Source: Deinococcales bacterium (GTDB taxonomy: Bacteria > Deinococcota > Deinococci > Deinococcales > JAAFIG01). From it: a DNA stretch of 64,000 bases. A model generated the notes under the pieces. It made no database searches and was not told the origin of the DNA. It saw nothing but the letters and a program-made list of their open reading frames with translations. Within the stretch, counting starts at the first letter, position 1; every line of letters begins with the position of its first letter. A program made the translations under genes and the position numbers. Shown here in pieces: positions 34,665 to 45,147 of this stretch. The stretch spans positions 62,001 to 126,000 of the forward strand of contig JANYHH010000057.1 of NCBI GenBank assembly GCA_025359505.1, given 5' to 3'.

Positions 34665-35272
34665 TCAGTGCAACGGCTGCTCGAGCAGCGCTTTGACCTC
34701 GAGCGCGGCAAGCTCGTCGCCCGCATGGAGAAACGCGGCGTGGCTTTGGGTCAGCAGAGCGCGGCGCATCGTGACGTTGCCAGCGACTTCCCCGAGCGCT
34801 CTGAGCACCGAAGCCTGAGCGCCGAGGTCCCCGCTGAGCTGCGCGGCCTCCAAAGCGATCCGCAACCAATCGCGCCCAATCTCAATGCGCCCGAGCTTGG
34901 CGTGTAGCACACCGCTTTCAAAGGCGTTCGCGCACCGGGCCAGCGGTGGCTGTCCAAGTGACGCAATCACGGTGCGCTCCGAAGCAAAGACCTCGAGCGC
35001 GGTTTCGAATTGCCCTGATAATCGCTCGACGATGCCGAGCTGATGGAGTGCCGCGTACTCGAGCGCCGAATCACCCAGCGCCAGCGCCTCGAGCCGCAGC
35101 GCTTCGCAACCATCGCGGGCTTCCTCAGAACGCCCCGTGCGGGCGTAGACGTACACCAGCCCACCTCGAGCCTCGCGGGTGATGTCTGGCGTGGCGTCGC
35201 TTTGCCAGAAGGCTTCCTCGGCCGCCTCGAAGTCCTCACTGTGGAATGCCGCCCACGCCGCTGCCAGCTTGT

Positions 35273-35276
<4 letters not shown>
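34665..35276 (-). CDS. TPR-like helical repeat protein
   Basis: 203 residues of paired helices with the TPR pattern, for example EDFEAAEEAFWQSDATPD, GLVYVYARTGRSEEARDGCE, LEYAALHQLGIVERLSGQFE and HAKLGRIEIGRDWLRIALEA. There are about four repeats and no catalytic domain or signal. Such proteins usually mediate protein contacts. It overlaps the acyl-CoA dehydrogenase gene by four bases and is translated from the same mRNA. Partner unknown. Confidence 0.65.
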
Positions 35277-36418
<1,142 letters not shown>

Positions 36419-36425
36419 GGTAAAG

Positions 36426-36431
36426 AGTCTA
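36426..36431 (-). promoter_or_regulatory. Leaderless-type -10 box of the acyl-CoA dehydrogenase gene
   Basis: On the minus strand TAGACT, seven bases, then ATG at 36416-36418. This start gives the family's normal N-terminus. Confidence 0.55.
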
Positions 36432-36558
36432 CCCAGCGGGTAGGCTCGAGGATTGCGTTTGGCGCACACTCGAGCTTGGCTGATGGAGATGTTTAAAGCT
36501 CGAGGTGAACGTGATGGTGAAACGTCAAAAGTTTATTGCGGATCGCCAAGAAACGGCT

Positions 36559-38682
36559 TCAAATCCTCGAGTCTCCCAACCTCGCAATTTGTGCGGTGTA
36601 GGTCACGTCATCGAATGCCTCGAGTTCGCTAGCGAGCGCCGCAACCTCGAGCCGCACTGGGGTGTTGTGAAACGTACTCCCGCCGCCCAGATCGGTCAGG
36701 CGCTGGCTGGTCAACGTGTTGATCCCCAAGCCGTCCGGGGCACTGCCCGCCCACCACGTGCCCTCGGCGATCACCGCGCCCGCGCTGGCTTTATCCGTTA
36801 CTCGAGCAGTGCGTGTGACGCTGCCTTGCTGACTGCTGAGGCGGATCATCGCGCCGTCGGTCACACCGTACTGCGCCGCGTCGCTCGGGTGGATCAGCAG
36901 TACTGGCTCGCCACCCTCGAGCTGCCTGATTTTCTCCAAGTTGCCGTAGGTGCTGTTGAGGAAATGATGCGCGGGCGGCGTCAGCAAGCGCAGCGGGTAC
37001 TCGTCTGACACATGATCCAGCGGCTCGAGATACGCGGGTGGTGGGTCGAGGTGAAACTTGCCGTCGCTCGTCATCGGTGAGCCGTTGGCATACGGCAGAA
37101 ACGTTTCTGGGACGTTCAAGCGCACGAAACCCTCGGTTTTCAGGTGCTCGAGCGTGACGCCCTCGAGCCATACGTGAGTGCTTGAGAGCAGTTCATTGGC
37201 GAGGTCGTCCACGCTCCAGTAGATCGTCTGCTCGGTCAGCCCCAAGCGCCGGGCGAGTTGCTGGAAAATCCACGTGTTCGGGCGCGATTCGCCCAGCGGT
37301 GTGATGGCTGCTTGGTTGTAGCTGAGGTAGTAATGCCCGTAGGCCGTGTGAATGTCGGGGTGTTCCATGAAGGTCGTCGCGGGCAGCACGTAATCGGCTA
37401 AAGCTGCGCTTTCGGTCATCGCGTTCTCCAAAACCACCAGCAGTAAATCCTCGCGCTTCATGCCCGCGATCACGCGACTCGAGTCGGGCGCGACGACGGC
37501 CGGATTGCAGTTGTACACGAACATCGCTTGAATGGGGTTGGGGTGCGAAATTTTGGTGGAGCCAAGTTTTGGACTTTCGGTCAGCTCTGGCTCGAGGGCT
37601 GCGCCGAGCTGGTTCATGTTGACCCGCCGCGTTTCGCGCTTGACGAGGTGAGCCGCGCCAAGACGCGACTTCTCGAGTTTGAACGCGCCGCTGGTGCTGA
37701 GCAGCGCTCCGCCGCCGCGATGCCGCCACTGCCCCGTCAGAATCGGCAGGATCGTGACTGCTCGAGACGCATTCCCGCCACCCTCGTGCCGCGTCAGCCC
37801 GTAACTGGTGCGGATGAAGCTTGGCGTGGCGCGGGCGTACTCGAGCGCCAGTGCCTCGATCACCGCCGCGTCGATGCCCGTGACGTTCGAGGTGCGCGGT
37901 AAATCCCACTCGGCTGCGGCCGCCGCGTATTCCGTGAATCCTCGAGCGTGGGTATCCACGAACTCGGCGTCGCAAAAGCCCCTCGAGATGATGATATTGG
38001 CGATGCACAGCGCCAGCGCCGCATCCGTGCCGGGCTTGATTCTGATGTGCTGGTCGGCGTACAGACTGGTTTTGGTCTGGTACGGATCAATGTGAATCAC
38101 CCGCGCCCCCTTGCGTCGCGCCTGCGTCAGAAACGGCGTCAAATGCGAATTGGTGGCGAGGCTGTTGATGCCCCACAGCAAGATCAGCTTGGCGTGCGGT
38201 ACGTCTTCGGGGTTTGTGCCAAAACGGGCGCTGCCATACGTCGCATCCCACGCGGCCATGCCAGCCGTCGCGCAGATCGTCTCCTCGAGTTCAATCGCGC
38301 CAAGGGCCCGAAAAAAAGCGTGGGCGTGCGAGCCTTCCATCAGGCCCATCGTGCCCGCGTAGTTGTAGCGCAGAATAGATTCTGCGCCGTGCGAACTGAT
38401 GGTCGCCCGCAATCGCGCCGCGATCTCATCCAGCGCCTCAATCCACGTCAAGCGCTGCCATTGCCCCGATCCCTTCGCGCCGACGCGCTTCATCGGGTAG
38501 AGCGGGCGTGACTCGAGGTACATTCGGTCGGTGTACTTGTACGTTTTGCTGCATGCGAAGCCCTGCGTCACGGGATGTGAAGGATCACCGCGCAGTTTGA
38601 GCGCTTGGCCGTTTTCTACGGTAACGAGCAAGCTGCACGTGTCTGGGCAATCGAGCGGGCAGGTCAGGCGCACTTGGGGCAT
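36559..38682 (-). CDS. Molybdopterin oxidoreductase of the formate dehydrogenase/DMSO reductase family
   Basis: 707 residues. The N-terminus (VRLTCPLDCPDTCSLLVTVE, then TQGFACSKTYK) gives the C-x3-C-x3-C...C [4Fe-4S] site. IELEETICATAGMAAW has a cysteine at the place where NapA-like enzymes bind molybdenum. The C-terminal MGD-binding domain includes HFLNSTYGN and HPSDAAQYGVTDGAMI. Without a signal peptide it is cytoplasmic. With fdhD nearby, a formate-dehydrogenase-like role is plausible, but the subgroup has many unassigned members. Confidence 0.85.
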   Translation of the reverse strand: MPQVRLTCPLDCPDTCSLLVTVENGQALKLRGDPSHPVTQGFACSKTYKYTDRMYLESRPLYPMKRVGAKGSGQWQRLTWIEALDEIAARLRATISSHGAESILRYNYAGTMGLMEGSHAHAFFRALGAIELEETICATAGMAAWDATYGSARFGTNPEDVPHAKLILLWGINSLATNSHLTPFLTQARRKGARVIHIDPYQTKTSLYADQHIRIKPGTDAALALCIANIIISRGFCDAEFVDTHARGFTEYAAAAAEWDLPRTSNVTGIDAAVIEALALEYARATPSFIRTSYGLTRHEGGGNASRAVTILPILTGQWRHRGGGALLSTSGAFKLEKSRLGAAHLVKRETRRVNMNQLGAALEPELTESPKLGSTKISHPNPIQAMFVYNCNPAVVAPDSSRVIAGMKREDLLLVVLENAMTESAALADYVLPATTFMEHPDIHTAYGHYYLSYNQAAITPLGESRPNTWIFQQLARRLGLTEQTIYWSVDDLANELLSSTHVWLEGVTLEHLKTEGFVRLNVPETFLPYANGSPMTSDGKFHLDPPPAYLEPLDHVSDEYPLRLLTPPAHHFLNSTYGNLEKIRQLEGGEPVLLIHPSDAAQYGVTDGAMIRLSSQQGSVTRTARVTDKASAGAVIAEGTWWAGSAPDGLGINTLTSQRLTDLGGGSTFHNTPVRLEVAALASELEAFDDVTYTAQIARLGDSRI

Positions 38683-38687
38683 GGCGC

Positions 38688-38693
38688 ATTCTA
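38688..38693 (-). promoter_or_regulatory. Leaderless-type -10 box of the molybdoenzyme gene, touching the rpsO terminator
   Basis: On the minus strand TAGAAT lies five bases before the ATG and directly follows the T-run (TTTCTTT) of the rpsO terminator. Confidence 0.5.
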
Positions 38694-38742
38694 AAAGAAA
38701 TCCCCTCGAGCGCGTCGCCTAGAACAGCAGGCTCGAGGGGAT
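38693..38742 (-). terminator. Terminator of rpsO built from CTCGAG arms
   Basis: On the minus strand ATCCCCTCGAG and CTCGAGGGGAT pair perfectly over 11 bases around a roughly 20-base loop, followed by TTCTTTT. Confidence 0.75.
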
Positions 38743-38761
38743 GGTGTTGCGCGTTGCGCGT

Positions 38762-39031
38762 TTAGCGGCGCAGTCCGAGGCGTTCGATCAGCGTCTTGTA
38801 CGCTGCTGGCTCTTCTGATTTCATGTATTTGGACAAGCGGCTGCGCTGCCCGACCAAAATCTGCAAACCGCGTTGCGTGTGCTTGTCTTTGCGGTTGGCG
38901 ATCAGGTGCTTGGAGAGGTTGTTGATGCGGTGCGTCAGCAGCGCAATCTGCACCTGCGTGCTGCCCGTGTCGTTTTCCGCCGTGCCGTAATCCTTGATGA
39001 CCTGCGTCTTCTCGCTTGCTGTGAATGACAT
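38762..39031 (-). CDS. rpsO: 30S ribosomal protein S15
   Basis: 89 residues. DTGSTQVQIALLTHRINNLS, KHLIANRKDKHTQRGLQILV, then GQRSRLSKYM and a final TLIERLGLRR form the complete S15 signature. S15 binds 16S rRNA at the platform of the 30S subunit. The gene has its own promoter, a Shine-Dalgarno (AGGGAAG) and a terminator, and contains no CTCGAG. pnp, its usual neighbour, is absent. Confidence 0.98.
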   Translation of the reverse strand: MSFTASEKTQVIKDYGTAENDTGSTQVQIALLTHRINNLSKHLIANRKDKHTQRGLQILVGQRSRLSKYMKSEEPAAYKTLIERLGLRR

Positions 39032-39108
39032 AAATGCACTTCCCTTGTTTCAGTCTGGCAGGCTCGAGCCACTCTAAAAGTTGAGTACCCTCACCCCCGC
39101 AATTGAAG

Positions 39109-39138
39109 ATCGTAGCACGCTGATCTAGGTCTGGGCAA
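39109..39138 (-). promoter_or_regulatory. Promoter of rpsO
   Basis: On the minus strand TTGCCC (-35), 18 bases, then TACGAT (-10), about 77 bases before the start. The -10 and spacing are identical to the leuA promoter. The leader is long enough for S15 autoregulation. Confidence 0.6.
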
Positions 39139-39232
39139 GCTGTGATTGATTGGTGACAGCGGATCAGGATGATGTTTCTCAACTCCCCGCCGTGCAAGAG
39201 CGGTGTACGATTCAAGTGTCTCGAGGATAAAA

Positions 39233-41161
39233 GTGACCGAATCCGCGCCAAACAGCACCAAAACCGTCCTCGGCGGGCGTTACGAATTGCTCGAGCAGGC
39301 GGGCGAGGGCGGCATGGCCGTGGTCTGGCGGGCGTTTGATACGGTCTTGAAGCGCGAGGTCGCGCTGAAAATCCTGCACGATTACGTACCGCCGTCCGAT
39401 CGCCAGCGCTTCCGCCGCGAAATTCGCACACTGGCGGCCCTCGCCCACCCAAACATCATCGGGATTTACGATCTCGGCGAGGCTGACGGGCAGGCGTTCT
39501 TCACGATGGAACTTTTGCATGGCGGCGCGATCAACGACGCTTCGCCGCTTGAAGACTCGAGCGACGAGTTGGAGCGTTTCCTGCGCGTGGCCTGCGAAGC
39601 GGCGTTGGGATTGCGTTACATTCACGACAAAGGTTTAGTGCACCGCGATTTGACGCCGCGCAATATTTTACTGGATCAAGACGGCCACCCGCGGATCATG
39701 GATTTTGGTTTGGTGTACGTGTCCGACATGACCCGCGACCTGACGCGCACCGGCTACACACTGGGAACGCCGCAGTACATGGCCCCGGAGCAAGCCAAAG
39801 GCGGCGCAGTCACCGCCTCGAGCGATGTCTACGCCTTCGGCGCGGTGCTGTACCGCACGGCGACCGGCGCTGCGCCGTTTGAAGCCGACAACGATCAGGG
39901 CATCCTGTACCAGCACGTCTACGAACTCCCAAAGCCGCTCGAGGCGATCAATCCAGTGCTCCCCAAAGCCTTGGGTGAGACGATTCTGCCGTTCTTAGAA
40001 AAAAACCCGCTCGAGCGTCCCAGCGACGCGGTGCTGACGCTCACCGAAGGCTTGGAGCGCCTTCGCACGGAGCATTACCCCGCGCAGTACCGAGGCGGAC
40101 GCTCGAGAAGCGGACAACATCCGGGCGGCGTGACGCGCCCGCAGCGCTTAAAGCTGGCGTGGGAAGCGAACGTCGGTGGTGAAATCTCGTGGGGCAGCGC
40201 GATCACGGGTGCGGGCAGAGCACTTGCGATTGGCTCGAGGAACGGCGTGATGAATGTGCTGGACGCCAACAGTGGGCATGGTCTGGCGCAGTTTAAGTCA
40301 GCCGACGAAATCACTGCCCCAGCCAGTTTTGACGGTTCAAATCTGATTTACGCCGGTTGGGACGGCGTGGTGCGGAGCGTTGATTGGCAAACCAAGCAGA
40401 CCGCGTGGTCGTTCCGCGCCAGAGCAGATGTCGTGGCCGCGCCGACCCAGTGGTATGACCTGTGGCTGATCGCCAGCAAAGACTCGCAGGTCTACGCCGT
40501 CAGGAACGGGCGACTCGAGTGGCTGTACAGGTCATCCAGCGCGATCACGGCCACGCCAACGATTTGGGGCGGGCAGGCGATCATCGCCGACGAGGACGGA
40601 CAGATCAGCGGCGTGAACTTACTGAACGGCAAGCGCATCTGGCAACTGAAACTCGACAGTGTTCACGTCACACCCGCGATCATCCGCGACGCGAGAAACG
40701 CGGCCGGAGCCAGCCTGATCGTGCCGTCGTGGTCGGGCGAGGTCAACGCGATTGCGTTGGAGCGCAATGAAGGCGTGTGGACGCCGCTCGAGCAGCCCGC
40801 GTGGACATACGATCTCGAGGGGGAGGTCTGGGCCTCGCCAGTCGTCACTGGCGATCACGCCATCCTCGCCAATTGGACGAAAGACGGCGCGGGTTGCCTG
40901 CGCTGCCTCTCCGTTGCCACGGGCGATGACCGTTGGAGCGTCAATCTGGAAGGGCAGATCACCGCCAGTCCAATCGTCTCGAGCGGCGTGGTCTACGCAG
41001 TCTCGGAGTTCGGTGAGCTGATCGGCGTGGCGCTGGAATCAGGGCGGGTGCTGTGGCGCGAATCGCTCCCCTGCGGCGTGCAGGGAACGCCACTGGTGAT
41101 GAACGGCGGGGCGCTGTACGTGCCGCTGATGGACGGCACGGTGCGCTGCTACCGCGCTTGA
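39233..41161 (+). CDS. Ser/Thr protein kinase fused to a PQQ-like beta-propeller
   Basis: About 642 residues from the GTG at 39233, with GAGGATAA upstream. The kinase domain has LLEQAGEGGMAVVWRAFD, VALKILHDYVP, GLVHRDLTPRNILLDQDG (threonine where HRDLKPxN has lysine) and IMDFGLVYVSD, then GTPQYMAPEQAKGG. The C-terminal 350 residues carry about seven PQQ-like blades (ITGAGRALAIGSRNGVMNVL, LIASKDSQVYAVRNGRLEWL, GVVYAVSEFGELIGVALESG). There is no membrane segment, so a cytoplasmic ligand or partner is expected. It ends 13 bases inside the convergent pyrD gene. Confidence 0.85.
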   Translation: MTESAPNSTKTVLGGRYELLEQAGEGGMAVVWRAFDTVLKREVALKILHDYVPPSDRQRFRREIRTLAALAHPNIIGIYDLGEADGQAFFTMELLHGGAINDASPLEDSSDELERFLRVACEAALGLRYIHDKGLVHRDLTPRNILLDQDGHPRIMDFGLVYVSDMTRDLTRTGYTLGTPQYMAPEQAKGGAVTASSDVYAFGAVLYRTATGAAPFEADNDQGILYQHVYELPKPLEAINPVLPKALGETILPFLEKNPLERPSDAVLTLTEGLERLRTEHYPAQYRGGRSRSGQHPGGVTRPQRLKLAWEANVGGEISWGSAITGAGRALAIGSRNGVMNVLDANSGHGLAQFKSADEITAPASFDGSNLIYAGWDGVVRSVDWQTKQTAWSFRARADVVAAPTQWYDLWLIASKDSQVYAVRNGRLEWLYRSSSAITATPTIWGGQAIIADEDGQISGVNLLNGKRIWQLKLDSVHVTPAIIRDARNAAGASLIVPSWSGEVNAIALERNEGVWTPLEQPAWTYDLEGEVWASPVVTGDHAILANWTKDGAGCLRCLSVATGDDRWSVNLEGQITASPIVSSGVVYAVSEFGELIGVALESGRVLWRESLPCGVQGTPLVMNGGALYVPLMDGTVRCYRA

Positions 41162-42183
41162 GCTGGCCCGAGCAGCCCCCGCGTGATCGCCCGCATCATC
41201 AGCGGGCCCTCGTAGACGAAGCCGGTGTAAACCTGCACCAGCGCCGCCCCCAACTCCAAACGTTCGCGCACGTCGTCAGCCGTGGAAATCCCGCCGACCG
41301 AAACAATCGGCAGGCTCGAGTGAGCACGTAAAAACCGCAGCACCTCGAGCGAGCGTGTTTTGAGTGGTTTGCCGCTCAACCCGCCCGCTTGCTCGATGTT
41401 CGTCTTCAACCCGTCCCTCGAGACCGTCGTGTTCGTGGCAATGATCCCCGCGACGCCGTGACGATCGGTCAACTCGAGAATTTCCATAAGTTGCGATTCG
41501 CTCAGGTCTGGCGCGATTTTCAGCAGCAACGGCTTGGCGTGTGCCTGTAACTTCACGAACCCCATCACAGCACCGAGCAATTCCTCGAGCCGCGCTTTAT
41601 CCTGCAACTCGCGCAAGCCCGGCGTGTTGGGGCTAGAGACGTTGACGACGAAGTAATCGCCGTACTCCCAGAGCCGCGCCAGACTGAGCAGGTAGTCGCT
41701 TGGTGCGTCCTCGAGACTGGTGATTTTGCTTTTCCCGAGGTTGATTCCGAGCGGCACGCGGGGCTGACCGTGCGAACGCTGCCAACGCCCGAGGGTCTGT
41801 GCCACCATGCCAGCGCCGTGGTTGTTGAAACCCATGCGGTTGATGATCGCCTCGTCGCTTGGCAATCTGAACATGCGCGGCGGCGGGTTGCCCGGCTGCG
41901 CGTGCGCGGTCACGCTGCCGACCTCCGCGAAGCCGAACCCCAACGCTGACCAGATCGGCAGCGCGAGCGCGTTCTTGTCCATGCCGGCCGCCAGCCCGAC
42001 GGGATTCGGGAAGTGCAAGCCAAACGCTGTCACCTCGAGCCGACTGTCTGGGACGGCGCAGTAACGCCGGACGATCTCGAGCAACGGCTTTTGTCGCGCT
42101 GTCAGCGCTAAGCCTTTCATCACGAGATCGTGAACCAGTTCTGGCTCGAGTGAAAACAACAACGGTTTTAGTAAGGCGTACAT
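41149..42183 (-). CDS. pyrD: Dihydroorotate dehydrogenase (quinone), class 2
   Basis: 344 residues. FGLHFPNPVGLAAGMDKNA, MFRLPSDEAIINRMGFNNHG, YFVVNVSSPNTPGLRELQ (catalytic serine of class 2), ATNTTVSRDG and SVGGISTADDVRERLELGAA are family motifs. The N-terminal helical part (LLKPLLFSLEPELVHDLVMK) is the membrane-binding segment of the quinone-dependent class. It oxidises dihydroorotate to orotate. It lies away from the pyrRBC genes. The 3' end overlaps the convergent kinase gene. Confidence 0.95.
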   Translation of the reverse strand: MYALLKPLLFSLEPELVHDLVMKGLALTARQKPLLEIVRRYCAVPDSRLEVTAFGLHFPNPVGLAAGMDKNALALPIWSALGFGFAEVGSVTAHAQPGNPPPRMFRLPSDEAIINRMGFNNHGAGMVAQTLGRWQRSHGQPRVPLGINLGKSKITSLEDAPSDYLLSLARLWEYGDYFVVNVSSPNTPGLRELQDKARLEELLGAVMGFVKLQAHAKPLLLKIAPDLSESQLMEILELTDRHGVAGIIATNTTVSRDGLKTNIEQAGGLSGKPLKTRSLEVLRFLRAHSSLPIVSVGGISTADDVRERLELGAALVQVYTGFVYEGPLMMRAITRGLLGPAQAR

Positions 42184-42210
42184 CTCGAGGTGAGAGTCTA
42201 CCGCGCTCGA

Positions 42211-42729
42211 TCAGATTTTCTCGGCGATCACGAATTGATTGAACCACGCCGCGATTTGCGCTTCGTGCGCCGCTGACCACAACGCGTAAACAGCCCTGAC
42301 CCACGACTCGAGCCGAGTGCTGCGCTCGAGCGGCGTCGCAGCGGCGATCACGTCGGACACGGTGATCCCATGCGTCAGATCCGGCGGTGTCAGCCAGTGG
42401 AAGCGTTCATGCTTGGACATCTGGCTCGGGCGTCCGGGGCGTGAGCGCAACCACAGCGCCTGCGATGGTTTGAAACCGCGTTTCAACACGCCGTGCAACA
42501 CCATCAGGTGAATCGCCACCGATTGCGTCGTTTGCGGCGAAAGTGTACCGGGGTGATGCACCGCGAACGCATCAACGCTCAGCGCAGCAAACGCTCCATG
42601 CTCGAGCAGACTTAACTCGTTAAATGCTGACCAGCACGCCGCGCTCGAGGTCATGTAACGGTGGATCGCGCCGTCAGGAATCGCGGGCAGCACCGCGCCG
42701 CAACCCACGCACGTCTCGAGGTGACTCAT
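42211..42729 (-). CDS. DUF5946-like protein
   Basis: About 172 residues from the ATG at 42727-42729, overlapping the upstream stop by four bases. It begins CVGCGAVLPAIPDGAIHRYM, a CxxC pair, and later has AVHHPGTLSPQTTQSVAIHL and HERFHWLTPPDLTHGITVSD. This resembles the DUF5946 group of small proteins with a conserved cysteine pair and H-H-P region. No function is known. Confidence 0.55.
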   Translation of the reverse strand: MSHLETCVGCGAVLPAIPDGAIHRYMTSSAACWSAFNELSLLEHGAFAALSVDAFAVHHPGTLSPQTTQSVAIHLMVLHGVLKRGFKPSQALWLRSRPGRPSQMSKHERFHWLTPPDLTHGITVSDVIAAATPLERSTRLESWVRAVYALWSAAHEAQIAAWFNQFVIAEKI

Positions 42730-43472
42730 TGAAGGGCTTGCCACAGCGCCAACTCGAAGCCCGCTCGAGCGGACAGTCCCAGCGGTGGATAGCCCAGCTC
42801 CACGGCGACCGCATCGCCGTACAGTGCTGCCAACTGGGTTGGCTGATGGGTCGATTCCAGCAGCGGCTCGAGGACGGTACGGGTGTACTCGAGGTCATCG
42901 CTGTTCAGCGTGGGAAGGCGACCCGCGAACTTGGCGACGTAGCTTTCTTGCTGCATCATTGCTCGTAAAGTCTTCGGTTCACCGCGCTCCCAAAAATACG
43001 CGACCCTCGCGCAGCATTCCAGCACCTCGAGCCGCAGCGACTCGAGGCTCGGTGCTTCGCTGCTCCACAGCGGAATCGCCAGCCAACCCGTTGCTCTCAC
43101 TCCCTCGAGTTTGAATCTGAAACCCGCGTCGTTGAAATGCCGATTCGTCCAACTGCCCTTGAGATCATCGACGATCACCAAGCCAACCTTCAATGGTGGC
43201 CATTGAAGCTCGAGCCGCCGAGCCGCTTCCTCGAGCGTGGTCGTCACCAGAGTTTCAGCCTCGAGCGCGATCCACATTTCCAATGCCTCCAGTACGTGAT
43301 CCTTACCCATTGGGTTCATGTACACCAACGGCGGTTTTGCCAAGTCAGCCGTGCGCTCAGCGCCTCCGACGGTCATGTGTAGATACGCCTCGAAACGCTC
43401 AGGATTGCGCGGCAAGCGGTGGTAATCGCGCATCAGCACCAGCAGCGGCTCGAGGATAAACGGGTTTTGCAT
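42726..43472 (-). CDS. Hypothetical protein
   Basis: 248 residues. I do not recognise a family. The N-terminal part (ILEPLLVLMRDYHRLPRNPE) includes VVTTTLEEAARR-like helices and a strand-rich middle (LKVGLVIVDDLKGSWTNRHF), then a helical end. No membrane segment or catalytic motif is evident. It is translationally coupled to the DUF5946-like gene through ATGA, which suggests a shared role. CTCGAG is frequent within it, as in most weakly expressed genes here. Confidence 0.5.
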   Translation of the reverse strand: MQNPFILEPLLVLMRDYHRLPRNPERFEAYLHMTVGGAERTADLAKPPLVYMNPMGKDHVLEALEMWIALEAETLVTTTLEEAARRLELQWPPLKVGLVIVDDLKGSWTNRHFNDAGFRFKLEGVRATGWLAIPLWSSEAPSLESLRLEVLECCARVAYFWERGEPKTLRAMMQQESYVAKFAGRLPTLNSDDLEYTRTVLEPLLESTHQPTQLAALYGDAVAVELGYPPLGLSARAGFELALWQALQ

Positions 43473-43539
43473 GCGGGCATTCTCGAGGATTGGCGGCTCG
43501 GGTGCATCTGGGATATCTGGGATATGGCGTAGCCAACCC

Positions 43540-43552
43540 TGCCCCTACGGAT
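43540..43552. repeat. GTAGGGGCG-type palindrome, copy 6 (half site)
   Basis: CTGCCCCTACGG is one arm of the intergenic palindrome family. The other arm is reduced to GGCGTAG, upstream of ffh. Confidence 0.4.
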
Positions 43553-43594
43553 ACAGTGCGGCTCGAGCGGTAGTAGACCCGTCACCTCGAGCGG

Positions 43595-43600
43595 TAGAAT
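43595..43600 (+). promoter_or_regulatory. Leaderless-type -10 box of ffh
   Basis: TAGAAT, six bases, then ATG at 43607. Confidence 0.65.
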
Positions 43601-43606
43601 CAAACC

Positions 43607-44926
43607 ATGTTCGAGAACCTTGGCAACAAACTACAAGACATTTTTGACAAACTCAAAACTCGAGGCAAGCTCAGTGACGCCGATGTCAAAGCCGCTTTGC
43701 GCGAGGTGCGCGTCGCGCTCTTGGAAGCCGATGTCAACTTCGCGGTTGCCAAAGATTTCGTGGCTCGGGTGCAAGAAAAAGCCATTGGGCAAGATGTCCT
43801 GACCTCACTGACGCCGGGGCAAACGGTCATTAAGATCGTCTTCGACGAGCTGCGCGAGATGCTCGGCGGCGAGGCGGTGCAGCCGCTCTTAAAAAACGAG
43901 CGCAACGTTTGGTTCATGGTCGGCTTGCAGGGTGCGGGTAAGACCACGACGACTGGCAAGCTTGCAGCGATGTACAAGTCCAAGGGTCGCCGCCCGTTGC
44001 TGGTCGCAGCCGATACACAACGCCCGGCGGCAAGGGATCAGCTCAAAGTCTTGGGCGCTCAGGTCGGCGTACCCGTGCTCGAGGTGGGCGACAACGAATC
44101 GCCCGCCACCACGAGGGCGCGGCTCGAGGCATATCTAAAAACGAACTTTCACGATTTGGTGATCGTAGACACCGCCGGGCGCTTGCAGGTCGACGAGGCG
44201 CTGATGGACGCGCTGGCGGACTTGAAGACGCAACTCGAGCCATCGGAAACCTTCCTCGTGGTGGACGCGATGACGGGACAGCAGGCGCTGAACGTCTCCG
44301 AAGCTTTCGATGCGAGAATCGGCGTGTCTGGACTGATCCTCAGTAAACTCGACGGTGATGCGAGGGGCGGCGCGGCACTCAGCGCGAGGGCCGTGACCGG
44401 CAAGCCGATCATGTTCGCGGGCGTCAGCGAGAAAATCGGCGGTCTCGAGCCGTTCTACCCCGACAGGATCGCGCAGCGCATTCTGGGCATGGGCGACGTG
44501 ATGACGCTGATCGAAAAGGCGCAAGCGGCTGACCTGAAAGCCTTCGCGCCGAAAAAACCCAATGAATTCGACTTTGAAGACCTGCTTGAGCAGCTACGCA
44601 ATATCCAGAAGATGGGCCCCATCGGTGATCTGGTCAAAATGATCCCCGGCATGAGCCGGATGCTGCCCGCCGACATCAACGTCGACGACAAGCAATTCAA
44701 GCGCATCGAGGCAATTATCCAAAGCATGACCAACAAGGAGCGTCGCAACCCCAAGTTGATCGACGGGCAGCGCCGCAAACGCATCGCGCTGGGCAGCGGC
44801 ATGAGCGTACAGGAAGTCAACCGCATCATCAAAATGCACGACTCGATGAAGGACATGATGAAAATGATGCGCGGCACGAAAGGGCGCGGATTGGCGCAGA
44901 TGATGGGCGGACGACTGGGGCGGTAG
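43607..44926 (+). CDS. ffh: Signal recognition particle protein Ffh (SRP54)
   Basis: 439 residues. The N domain ([20 protein letters not shown]) is followed by the GTPase with [45 protein letters not shown] and [20 protein letters not shown]. The methionine-rich M domain ([35 protein letters not shown]) binds 4.5S RNA and signal peptides. Ffh targets nascent membrane proteins to FtsY. Length and order are normal. Confidence 0.97.
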   Translation: MFENLGNKLQDIFDKLKTRGKLSDADVKAALREVRVALLEADVNFAVAKDFVARVQEKAIGQDVLTSLTPGQTVIKIVFDELREMLGGEAVQPLLKNERNVWFMVGLQGAGKTTTTGKLAAMYKSKGRRPLLVAADTQRPAARDQLKVLGAQVGVPVLEVGDNESPATTRARLEAYLKTNFHDLVIVDTAGRLQVDEALMDALADLKTQLEPSETFLVVDAMTGQQALNVSEAFDARIGVSGLILSKLDGDARGGAALSARAVTGKPIMFAGVSEKIGGLEPFYPDRIAQRILGMGDVMTLIEKAQAADLKAFAPKKPNEFDFEDLLEQLRNIQKMGPIGDLVKMIPGMSRMLPADINVDDKQFKRIEAIIQSMTNKERRNPKLIDGQRRKRIALGSGMSVQEVNRIIKMHDSMKDMMKMMRGTKGRGLAQMMGGRLGR

Positions 44927-44981
44927 ACGCTCGAGGCTGCTCTGAATTGCGGCAAACAAAAACGCGCTCGAGACCGATTTT

Positions 44982-45009
44982 CCGTAGAGGCGAATGGCCA
45001 TTCGCCCGG
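44982..45009. repeat. GTAGGGGCG-type intergenic palindrome, copy 7
   Basis: CCGTAGAGGCGAATGGCCAT followed by TCGCCCGG. The core AATGGCCATT is again a perfect palindrome, different from the other copies. Confidence 0.7.
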
Positions 45010-45080
45010 CCACCAAATGGCGCGGTTGCAACGTACCTCGAGACTCGAGTTCTAGGGGGGCAGGGCGCAAGTCGAGCGTC

Positions 45081-45110
45081 GTAGGGGCGAGGCGTGCCTC
45101 GCCCCTACGG
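45081..45110. repeat. GTAGGGGCG-type intergenic palindrome, copy 8
   Basis: The arms GTAGGGGCGAGGC and GCCTCGCCCCTAC flank GT and are followed by GG. It sits 26 bases upstream of the promoter of the ergothioneine locus. Confidence 0.85.
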
Positions 45111-45135
45111 TTGATTGCGGCTCGAGGTGTCGCGT

Positions 45136-45141
45136 TAAAAT
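45136..45141 (+). promoter_or_regulatory. Leaderless-type -10 box at the start of the ergothioneine locus
   Basis: TAAAAT, six bases, then ATG at 45148, with no ribosome-binding site. It is the likely promoter of the first two catabolic genes. Confidence 0.65.
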
Positions 45142-45147
45142 CGCGTC

